A DNA stretch of 64,000 nt from Gonatopus flavifemur (lineage: Eukaryota; Arthropoda; Insecta; Hymenoptera; Dryinidae), in assembly GCA_018340375.1 (NCBI GenBank), contig JAFFJZ010000012.1:3596001-3660000 (forward strand), in the 5' to 3' direction. Position numbers and translations under genes: made by a program. Within the stretch, counting starts at the first letter, position 1. Every line of letters begins with the position of its first letter. This document shows positions 48,003 through 60,100 of this stretch, piece after piece. The notes under the pieces were generated by a model that saw only the letters and a program-made list of their open reading frames with translations, made no database searches and had not been told where the DNA came from.

Positions 48003-48191
48003 TCAACTTATACTCTTCCATAGTTGACACTTTTGAGATGGATTCATTGGAGCATCCTTTGGACAATTGAAAGCCTTGCTGAAACTTGGCATATTGGATA
48101 ACGGCATATTTACCCGGTCTCTGTTATTCGAGTGCGGGTCGGTTAACACTAATTCTACCAATTTATGCCAAGGAGTATGTTCACACCATAC
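48003..48191 (-). CDS. Neprilysin-like terminal exon 16
   Basis: Acceptor TTATTTAG, 62 codons and TGA. Encodes VWCEHTPWHKL, DPHSNNRDRVNMPLSNM and FSKAFNCPKDAPMNP...KCQLW, the M13 C-terminus. Five residues follow the usual terminal tryptophan. It is separated from exon 15 by a 2.3 kb intron. Confidence 0.93.
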   Translation of the reverse strand, partial: VWCEHTPWHKLVELVLTDPHSNNRDRVNMPLSNMPSFSKAFNCPKDAPMNPSQKCQLWKSIS

Positions 48192-51100
48192 CTAAATAAA
48201 ACAAAAATAGAATGATGTATTTTCATAACGCATAAACGGAATGATCGGAAAGAATTGTATTATGTGTTGCTTCCTCGTTAGAGGGATCGACTCCCCAGAA
48301 CTCGGAGAACAAATTTGATTTCGTGTCTCTCTCAGTGTTGCCAGAAGGTTATAGACTCGCAGAGCTAGATGACGCAGCAGTCGGTGCTGTTCAGAGCTAA
48401 ATTAGAATTGGTGACAGTGCTAGATTTTTTCGATGTTGCCAAATGTTAGTGCTAAAAAAAAACGCGGGAAAAATAGAGAATTTTGAATTTGTGAATTTTG
48501 CACATTTTGTTATATCAGGAATTTACATTCAGCAGGGTCAGAGTGTTTAGTGAGATACCTTGTATATTTATTTTTCCATTTTACATCTCCAAATAGATGT
48601 TCAGGGATATTTGATTCGATATTCAATGACCAAAATCATGTATCAATATACTGTAAACCAGGGTTGTAAATTAGTTAATTGAAGAAGCACCCAATTAACA
48701 ATTCATTCTATTCCCTCGGTGGCGGAAGCACCCATATATTGGAATGAGCGCAATGATAGAATTGCGTGGAAAGAAAGAGAGACAAAAACAGATGTGAATG
48801 TATCTTTGTTTATTCAATCAAAATAACGAAAGAGAGAATCCAAATGGACTGAATGCAGGTTTGTTCAATAGATAACGTTGTTTTTTTCTTCTAATATAGT
48901 AATATCCAGTTTTACCTGTATCAGTGGTCTTACATGAAAAGAAACCAGTGAGCTCTATTACGGTGCTAGATATTGAAAAAATAGTGCTAGATATTTAATC
49001 TAAGTGCTATCCATAGTGCTAAGTGCTGTACTTAAAAATTCAGGGCTAGAAATGTTTTCATAGTGCTAAATCTAGCAACTGTGTTGCTGTTCTGGCAACA
49101 CTGGGTCTGTCTGTGTGTATGTATGTGTGTGCGTATGTGAACAGAATTGCGACCGCGCATATCTTCGGTTCCTATTATCCGATCGTCATGAAAGTTTCAC
49201 CACGGTTAGATGTAGTGTCGATAGTGGTCCCATATAAGTTTCAACTTTATTCTTACAAAAGAATGGTGGGGATCCCAATCAGAAAAAACCCAAGTATGCC
49301 AATGTTGACAACAGACGGAGTGCAGTGCCAGTATTGGGCCCCCAAGAGTCGGCTAGCACGTACCCAGTATGGAAAAGCGTTATCATTTCGGACAAATGCC
49401 AGTACTGCTGCAGTACAGACCACCAGTACCCCGCCAGTCTTAGCCGGTACTGGCGCAGTACAGCGCTAGTTATGGAATTCTGATTGGACGTATTGCGCCG
49501 GTACTGAATACCATTACCGATCACCAGTACTGTGCCAGTACCAAGTACCCAGTACGGAAAAGCGTTATCATTTTGGACAAATGCCAGTACTGCTGCAGTG
49601 CAGACCGCCAGTACCCCACCAGTGTTAGCCGGTACTGGCGCAGTACTGCGCCAGTTGTTAAATTCTGATTGGGGTAAAGAAAAATGTGGGAAAAAAATTG
49701 TGATTTTGCGACCGCCCATATCTCTACTCCCTATTATCCGATTGGAATGAAACGTATACCACGTTCCAGTTATGATCCCATAGTGGTCCCATATGAGTTT
49801 CATAGCAGTTGGTTGAGAAATGTAGAAAAACCGTCTTCAGCAATTTTTGGGGTTCCGAATTTTTGGGCAATGTTTTGAAAGCATGCCTTCCCCTATGTCC
49901 GTATCATCCAAATGTTATGGAATTTGGAGTACATTCAATTCACAAAGTGTTATTTGTACGGTATGAATTTCAAGCGAATCGGAAATGAGGGTAGAAGATG
50001 GTAAGCACTGAGCTTGTAAACAAAATTTGAAAATGTCATAAATGCCGGTATCATGCGGATATCTTTTGATCCTGTCATCCGATCGTTATGGAATTTTTAC
50101 CACAGTTTTATGCAGTGCCGGTAGCGGTCGCATATAAGTTTCAACCTGATCTTTACAAGAAAACGGAAGACGGAAAAGAAACATGTTATCAAAAATTGTT
50201 ATTTTGGGTTAAAGGCCTGTTTTCGCTTCCTGTTATCCGATTGCAATGAAATTTATATCACGGTTCAGTTATGATCCCATATAAGTTCCATCACAATCGG
50301 TTGAGAAAAGTGGACAAAGAGTCTGTAGTAATCTGCATTCTTTGACTATGTTTTCAAAAGTTTAATCATAATTGATTGATTAGGAACAAAGAAGCCGTGT
50401 GCCAATTGGCAGAGTTTTTTGTATGCACCTATTCTTTTGGAAAACGACTTGTGCGCGTATTGCGCACCTATTACAGGAAATGTGAATATATATGAAATTT
50501 ATACCATAATACTCACATTCGCATACGCCAAGAAAAACAATTGGTCACCGTGAAGCTCATTCATACCCTCTAAGTAAAATTCTTGATGTTTCGCTGCATT
50601 CTTATAGGCTTCGTAAGCCGCAATAATCCCAGTAGTATCCGCAATATTCTCATCTTTCGTTTTTCTACCATTGGTCTGAATCACATAACGATACGTGATC
50701 AATTCGAAGTTATATTCATTCAACTCTATGACCCAATCTATTCCCCACAACATTGAGGATGATATTTTCATTCTGATTCAACTTTTCGATCATAAAGTTG
50801 AAGTTTCTTCTTTATGTCAAAATATTATAGATAAGGAAGTGAAGATATTTAGTGGATCTTGAATCGGTAAAAATTTTGTAGCAAACCGAAAACAAGGAAT
50901 TTCAAATGATGTTGGTAGTGAGTGAAAAGAACTTACTCTGACATGTGAATGTGCTGTGTGCGCCAAATCTTTAATTGATTTATCGTGATATTGGTCTACA
51001 AAACATAAAGAGAGCTCATCGTAACGGTTTACACTTTCTGGACTCCACGTGTTCTTCAGATCTCCATTTTCATCGAAAGAACGTCCTGACGCACAGAGAA

Positions 51101-54100
51101 TGAAGAATTATTTCATTTGTCGATTTTTGGAGATACGACTTACTTCTAAGGGGATTCTTTTAGAGACGGTATTTGGAAATACAGTAGACTTTTCACTTCA
51201 TGAGAATGCAAGTCTCAACAGGATTATGTACATTTGTCTCCTCCAGTTTTGTAGGAAATGAATGAACAAAATTCTCTAGATTTGGTTTCTAGGTTTTCCG
51301 CAGTAATGGAGCTTGACGCAATTTCAGTATTCAAAAAAATTAGTGAACGAAGATTTCAGATCTCGTAACTATACCAAAAATTTATTGGTATGTCGTTCAT
51401 TTTTTCCTTCGCAACTTTGAAAACTGGAGAATCCGACATTGCATTTTAAATTTTACAATCAAATTTGGTATTTCCAGGAAAATTCTTGTGGGAATTTGAA
51501 AAAATTCTACTCAGTAGACGGAAAGTTACTAAAATCGTTCGGAAATTCACGAATCTACCAATTTTTCACCATAATTTTCTTCTTGGAAATTTAGAAACAT
51601 TTTTTTCTATATTGTCTCACTATCTCTTTGATGAATACAGTTGTCTCAATCCGTTACACCTAAAAAATATAACGTTATGTCTAATTCGGTTCAATTATTC
51701 TTCCAACCCTCGTATATTCATCCTCTGAAAGATCAAGTATTGCTCTCAACATTTGATTTTCAGTCCCTGGCGTATCTTCTCGTGGATTTTTCCAAAATAA
51801 CGAGCCTCAAATGTGCATATAACGATCAGGTTCATGAGCCCCTATAGGATTCTATAATATGTCTTTTACAAGGAAAGATTTCAGATTTCCACTCTTTACC
51901 GATGACACTTTACATTATTCTTATAGTACATTGGGAAATTTTATTGCAACTCAGATATTCACCTGAGGTATCATATCCGTGACTTATCTCATGCCCTATG
52001 ATACTTCCTACAGCACCGTAGTTGATGGGCCTGTAAGAAATATCGTACAAGATATTGTTTCCTGGTTACATAAATATCAGAAAATACTCTTCAATTTATA
52101 TTTACGAAGTGATCGAAGAATCGAAAAATGGCCATTGTAGTAAAGCTGCTTCAACATCTGAGGTAGAAAAAATATATATTCAAGCTTTTGTGCCAAGAAC
52201 ATTCGTATTCGATGATCAAAATACGAAACATACCGAATACATTGAGTTGCGCAGCGTAAAAGGCATTCACCGAGTGCGGAGAAGAAAACTCTCTGTAAAA
52301 TTTAGCATCATCCGTTCAACATTTTCACCTAATCGAATGAAAAATTCTTTCTTCTTACCCCAAATCAGATTTGTTGTTTAGAATGTTTAGGTCTTCCAGT
52401 TCGCTAATGTACTCGTGATGTTTAATGATGATAATGTTTTCGAAAAAATTGGGACTCAATTTGAACTTGATATGAAACATAAAAGAGAACAGATGTAATT
52501 GTTCATAACGCCATGTAAAATCAATACAAATAAGAATGTTTGGTGGAAAAAAAATTCTGCGCCTTCGTTGCACACTATTGTGAAATATGATTTATTCCAT
52601 CATTTGTTCACGCCTTTGAAATCAGTGAAGATATAATAATAGACTAAAGGGAGGAAATAAACAGATGAAAAAGAGAATAACCGAACAAAGGTTAGAAGCT
52701 TGATTACCATATATAGAAGAAAAAAATCATAAATATTTGTGGAGATTTTATTCAAAAGATGAATATAAGAGATATGATTTGAAGAGAGAAATCATCTGAA
52801 TCGAATGTGAAATGTTAGTTAGCATGAATATGAATGTTTTGATGAATTACCTCCGAATAATATTCATTCATCTTTCCTTTGTTTACAAACAGTTCGGAAT
52901 AACCAACAATGTCATGCATCTTGTCCAACTTAGTTTTCACTTGATTCGCGGTCTTAGCATCCAGCCAGTGAGTTCGTGAAATTTGATCTTGCATAGCATT
53001 TTTGACATCTTTCACAATTTTTTTAACCTGAAACGAATAGACGGAAATTATTTGTGGATTTATAGAATGTACAATACAACCACCGGCAAACACAATCCTT
53101 CATCAACTCGATTTGAATACAAGGGTTTTTTCAACTATGCGTATAGTATGTACTAGATTCTGGCGATACTTTGAGAGTCTCGTCTCGGTATCATTGAACA
53201 CGGTATCGGTATCGCCTAATAATTCTGATGAAAATACCAATACTCCACCATTATACTCTGAATATCAGTGTAGCAGTATCAGCTGGTCAAATCAACCGCA
53301 CAGCTTTGTTCAGTTGATCAGGGAGACATAAAAAACCGATATTTCAGAGTACGGGAGCAAAGTTTTGAAACACAAGCCTACCCTGGTGGAAAAATTTCGG
53401 TGAATTTTATTGAATTTCATTGATTTTATTAAATTTTATTGAATTTTATTGAATTTTATTGAATTTTATTCACATTTTGGACATTAGCTTTCCATTGAAA
53501 ATTAACAAAATTCAACAAAAGTTCGGTAAAATTCAATAATCATCCACAAAATTCAATAACTTTTATTGAAATTCGTTGACGTTCATGGAAGTGTGTGGAT
53601 TTTTGTTGAATTTTATTGAAACCGTGTCCAAAACGAGAATAAAATTCAATAAACATTTTTCCGCCAGGGTAGTTGTATATAATCACTCGATTCAGCAATA
53701 GGGTCTCCATCTCAGCGAGGAACTCTAAAATTTCTCCAGAATAGTACCCCAAGCGTGTATTGCCTATAATGACAATGGGCCCCAGGTTGGGTTCATCCTC
53801 TTAAACCCAGTATTGGGAAATGATGATAGGGCCCATGTTGGCTCAAACTTGGCCCTGTTGTGCTTTCCCATATAATTATGGTTGGTAGAAAATGGAAATA
53901 ATGAATCTTAGTGCGGGCACATTTGGATTTGGCCCCAATTTGGACCAGCGGTAGGCCAAGATTGAGGTGAATTTATATCCCAAGCATGTGTGTAAAATCT
54001 TCAACGTGTATGAATTTTGGTCCCACTTTGGTCCAGTCTTGGGCCCATATATAGGCAGGATGGGGCTCAACACTAAGCTCAAGACTGGGCCAAAGTGGGG

Positions 54101-57100
54101 CTGAAATTCATGCCCGCTGGGGTACGATGCGAAGTGATTTTCCAATTTGGAAAAACAAGGAAGGGGCAGTATTGATTGCCTAGTCTGGGTTCATGCTGGG
54201 CCCATGGTCTTACCAATCCTCGGGCAAAGCAATACAGCCAATGACCCCATTTAACTGCCCGGCTTGGCCCCACGTTGGGCAACATGGGCACCCACCCTGG
54301 GCTTAGATTGGGACCGCCGTTAATACACACTTGGGATACAATTTCGAGAAATTTCCAAGTTGAAAGTGAAACATTTCATCAGAGTTCATTAAGGGAATAC
54401 CAGCGTATCATCCGAATAAACATTTTACTGTAAGGTTTCTCCGAACAGAATTTATGAAACCCCTGGTGAAAATGAAGCGGATGGAGCGACGCGAAAGAGT
54501 AAACGGAACAGTATCTAAGCGCAAAAGAAGCGGAAATTGAAAGGTTTTTACGCTTCATCTGTTTCAATATTTTTCACCAAGGACAGTCTGAGATTTTCAG
54601 GAAATAATATTTGATACTCTATGTATTGCGCTATCGAAGATCATTCTTTGAAAATTGTAGACTGTTCCATAAATTCAGTACAGAGAAGTCTAACAGATAA
54701 AATGTTTTTTACCATGGTATACGGAGAAAAATGCCGCTCGAAAATATAAGAATTCTTGTTATTTTTCTTAGTGAATTACAAACAGGCATATAATATTTGT
54801 AATACCAATTTTTACATACAAATACGGAAGATAACGAATATCGTAGAAAAAGTCATGGGTAGGATTGAAATTTTAAACGCTGAACGTTAAATTTTATAAA
54901 TCATATAGTAAAATTCAGTTATTGATTCGTAATCGCCCTTATTTTTATGTCAAAATCCATTTTACAAACCTTCCTGTTTCTGGTTTAGCAAGCAAAAGGA
55001 GAAAAATAAGTAGTATATCTTTTCCTCCGTATATCTCCTTAAGACCTATGTTGCATTTGTCGCAACAACTGATGATATTCATATGATATTACTGGAATAT
55101 TATCCACAATTTTTGTGGGATATTATTGTGTACAACCGAATAAATGTTCGAATGATCTGTTATTTTTGTATTAATATCAATCAATTGAAGTTTTAATTCA
55201 ATATGAATGTATAATTAATTTTTCCATCAGTCTTAACATCTGGAAACACTGTGTTTTTCCACTGAGAATTCCTCTGAATATCTATGAACGTCTTTGAAAA
55301 ACTATGAACACCTCTGAAAAACTGCACTGAAAGTCTCTGAGATTTTCAGAGACTCCCAGTGAAGGTTTTCCGCCAGGCAATTTTCAAATTAAGACCATAT
55401 ACGTATATTATAATTTGAGAGAGATATACGGCTCTTTTTGAAGAGAAATTTTGTCAAATACTTTTGGAATACTCCTTTTCTACATATTATTTCTACATTG
55501 AAAAAAATCAACACTATTATTGATGATATGTCCGAGTATGAGATCTTTATTCTCAATTTCGTGTCAATCCCAAAACGATACCGATATCAGTCTCGTACTT
55601 CTGTGCGTCCCCAGTATCGACGATATTCTCGAGTATCGAATATCCGGTCTCGGTATCGTCCCGACTCCAAATAAAACAGTATCGTCTCGAGTCTCGTGCA
55701 CCCCTAAATTGGGTTCATTATTCGTTTTTCTCGGTGCATGCGAAAGACAGATCGATTGAAAAAATGTTGAAACTGTTTCACGTATGAAACAAATTAATTC
55801 GAAAAAGAATTAACATTTCGTTGTTCTGTGTTGTCAAGACGAATATTCGAGTTTCATGTTTCTTAAGAATCTTAAAAAACATTCAAAAAGTAAACATATT
55901 CTCACCATTTGTTGTTTATTCTTGTCGAAATGTCTTTCCACGTACATGTAACCCAACATTTTATTCAAGAACGGATCGCTCATACATTCTCCCCATCTGA
56001 GAAAAAAAATAGCAAATTTTGTGGTGGAAGGAAAATTTATATCTACTGAAAACAGTTTTTCTAGTCTATAATCGAAAGATTATTTTTCCAGCCACATTGA
56101 CCATTCATTTTGAAAGAAAGTCAAATGGTACTCTAACTCTCAGAAGTGGGCCCAGTCCGTTTCGAGTGGGATTTTCACTCGTTGCGAGTGGACTCCCACT
56201 CTTTTAAACTGAAAAATTCACTCTTGAATTGAAGTGGCTGTGAGTTTATAACCTCAAACCTTAGATTATCACTCTAAAAAAGTGGAAATTCCACTCAAAA
56301 TTTCGACAAACTCACTTCTGGCTGACTAACGGGTGAAATACCACTCTAATAATTTTAAAGAATAATTGTTTTTTCGCGACGGGCATCCATTCATGTGTCG
56401 CGATATTAACCCATTAAGTCCCAAAATGGCATTTTTTCGTTGCGTTTTTCAACGCTTGTACTTTCTGAGAAAAAAACTCCTGAAAAATTCTAGAATAAGC
56501 ATTGTCGATGTAAACTTGACTGATCTTTCAGAATCTGCCATCGGTTTTTCCGAAGAATGTCCCTGTGGCACAATATCTGGGGTTTTTTCCAAAAAAAACG
56601 CGAATTTTCAAAATTTTTTTCTCTTTATCTCACGTTTGCACATTGGAATCATTTCAGAATTCTTGGTGTAACTACAGAAACCACGCCAATTTATCTCAAA
56701 CTTTAATTTATGCTGGTTTACAATTGTGAAAATCAATGTGGAAACCATCAAAATTGCGATTCAAACGCGGAACAAACGTCAGAAACTTCAAAGATTTTTC
56801 ATTCAAAAACGATGGACTTGAGAGAAACATGTTAATGAACAAACAGTTCTTCTTAGAACTGATCAAAGAACACGCTGGAATTTTTCCAGAATTTTTTAAC
56901 GACTTTTTTGAATTTTCAAAATCTTCAAATTTAAAAACTTTCTAAAAGTCGTGAAAAAATTCTGAAAAAATTTCAGCATATTCTTCGATCAATTCTCAGA
57001 ACTTTTTGTTCAGTAAAGATTTCTTCCAAAGTCCATTTTTTTCTAATCAAAAATCTTTTTTCGTCTCTTATTCGTGGTTTTTTTTTTTATAGTTTGTTAT

Positions 57101-60100
57101 TTTCCAATACTCTATTCATAATCTAGTGCACATAGGATATACCACGTTATTCTTAGTGAACCTGTTCCATTCATATATGTTATTATTTAATAAATCTATG
57201 ATGCATTATTTGAATATTGGAAAATAACAAACTATACAAAAAAACCACGAATATGAGACATTTTTCGAAAAAACCGATGGCAGATTCTGAAAGATGAGTC
57301 AATTTTACATCGACAATGCTTATTCTAGAATTTTTCAGGAGTTTTTTTCTCAGAAAAAACAATCGTTGAAAAACGCAACGAAAAAATGTCATTTTGGGAC
57401 TTAATGGGTTGAGTGCCCTGAAGATGTCTTAGAAAATAGTTTTCATTGTCTGCAAGATTTCTTCACAGACACATCTCAAACCATTCTTTGAGACATTTTC
57501 AAGATATTTATTTTCTAAAGCAAAACATCGCAATGTATCCACTGTATATGTATTTTAGTAGACATGCTTTAGGTGTTCACCAGTTTTAAATTGACTGATT
57601 TTGCGTTGACGCAAGCATTACAGTTTCGCGAATTCCAAAAATACTCCCATGAGAAAAGTTATTTCCACCGTGAAAGGGTTGAAGTGTTTTAAAGCCTCAA
57701 AACAGTTGACACATAAAGCAATCTTGCGGTATCACCTTGTTCACTGATGCGAAGGTTTAGCGAGTGTTTCAGTTTATATCAAAACACTTACAATCGTGAT
57801 TGAAGTACATAATTGTTCACCGATCTTGATATTTCATACGACAATTCTCTCATGTCCATCGTCGTGAATCTCAACAAATATTCAATCATGAGTTGCTGAA
57901 GGTGATTTACTGATAAGAAAGATAAATGGTATGAGTCATGATATTTGAATGATCTCATTGTGAATAGTTTACCTATCACACGTTGTGGTGTTTCTTGTAT
58001 TATCCGTAATGTTTCCTCGATAGGCTTTTCTGACGGAATTAATCTTTCGTTCGCTGTGATACGAACATTTTTGACTTCCTTGAAACGATCAGAAATAATT
58101 TTTATCCAGATCAACTGTAAATTAAAGACAACATCAACTATTTTTCTTTATATTATTTCAAAAATTCACAAAAATGAATTGAATATTTAAAAAAGAGTTT
58201 TGTAAATAATTTGTAACAATTTGAAATTTTTTGAATAAAAAATGTTACAACCCAATTGAATGTTGATGAGATAGAATTGAAGTCTGAAGTGTTTATCCAT
58301 TATTTTTCAATCTCATTTTTCAATGTATTTCATAATTGTTGAAAATCGCTTGTCCGTTCTAACCTTTGTTTTTCCACGCGATATCTTGTCGAACCATTTT
58401 TGGAATTCATTGATCGTCATTGATGCATATTCGTCCTCGCGATGCGTTTTATGTTCAGATTCGTTTTGATGTGACAGAGAGGCCTAGCTCATGAAAAATA
58501 ATGTTATTTTAAGGAAAATTTTTGAAATGTACAATGAGAACAAAAGAGGACTTTGAATCTGGGATGAGCAGAGTACTTTTGTACCTTCGGAATGTTTACT
58601 TTTTGTTACCGAGCAAAGTTAGACAATTACTAGCTATAATTTGCTTGTTGAAACTAGACGAAATCCATCATTCGTCCCTGGACACTGGTCAATTACAAAC
58701 CAAAATATTGTAGGTATAGTTTCTCCTCGTAAAAGCTAGTGAGGAATCGAACCCTTGTCATCCGAATTTTGGATAAACTCCACAAGAGATGGCTCGATTT
58801 TTGCTAATAATTGTTTCCTTTTTCCACTTGGGAGTAGTTTTCCCTCGAAATTCATAGTGAAAGTGATTTGTATAACTAGCATAATTTTTCTAAACTTTCT
58901 CCCAAATATTCTCAGTTTTCAATTGAAAACAAATTAAAACATTTTTGTTAATAGGAGATTGTTTTCAAGACAAATTTCCCGATAACCAGTAGGTTTGTTG
59001 TGTAAAAATCCTCTAAATGATGGAATGATATTCTTTGTAAAGAATATAATGACATTATTATCCCATTATTCCTACCTTCACTATTTTCATGCGGAATTCA
59101 AGAACGTCGTCTATATCTTTCTTTATATCTGTATCCGAAGGTGACTGTTTTGTTGCTTTGGCAAATGCCGCAACCAATTGTTGTACGTGTTTTTTGTACG
59201 AAGTCTCATTATCCAAAGCAGGTTCAGATGGAGTATTAGCATTTCCGAAAGCCCAAAATGTCGCTCTTAACTGCAACATACATAATTTAATAATATTGAT
59301 TATATATTTTTGTGATGAGGTAAGAATATATTTTCAGTATGCGAGTTGATATTGAAGATACAAGAGTGGGCTCACAGTTAATATGTTGACAGTTGAATTT
59401 TTATTAGGCATAACACCGAGATGAAAAAATGCGTCGCGCCCTATTAAACGATTCCAGTGTTCATGAATAGCCCACCATTGCATTTGTCCTTTTTCTTTCC
59501 ATGAGCCAGAACTCATTGCCATCGGCCATCCACCGTTGGCTTCCACCATTTTGACCAATGGCTCGATACCTCTCTTATTTCTTGTATCTATGAAATTCAT
59601 ATATGTAGAATCATTTGGTATCTTTGAAAGTATCAAGGTTCAATGAGATTTATAAGCGGTATCGAGATGAAGAAAACCACTGTTGTTGATTATTGATAAT
59701 TGTGTTTATTTGCATGCATTCCTTTGAGTTGAATTTCATCTACGGAACATGACAAATCAATTTATCATTCAATATCTACGTCCTTACCTTGATCTATACA
59801 CTCCTTGTAATAAGTTTTACACAGTTTTTCAGATTCAATATCCGTTGGTTTAATCGGTTCCTCTATGATTTCTAAGAGAGGAAAAAAATTGCGAAAATTT
59901 TCATTATTCTCTCATTCGTATTCAACCCCTACACTGTAAAAAAAAAAAGCATTGTCTAAATTAACCCCACGCGGATTGTATAGAACTCTTAAAATTCCAC
60001 CCTAAAATTCAGCTTTGAAGTACTTTTTAATTTTTTCAACATCGCCAATTTGAATCAAATAAATGTCTGAATCGGTTTTTACAAGTTTTGTTCATTTTCC

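Noticed and set aside
49279..49803. 174-codon minus-strand open frame
   Set aside because: It crosses the palindromic ~185-bp tandem dimer and repeats its own sequence; no domain and no splice context.
52055..52381. 108-codon plus-strand open frame
   Set aside because: Antisense shadow of neprilysin-like exons 12-13 and the introns between them.
58690..58790. GGTTCGATTCC on the minus strand, like a tRNA B box
   Set aside because: No matching A box at the correct distance and no cloverleaf; probably a chance match or an old SINE fragment in an intron.
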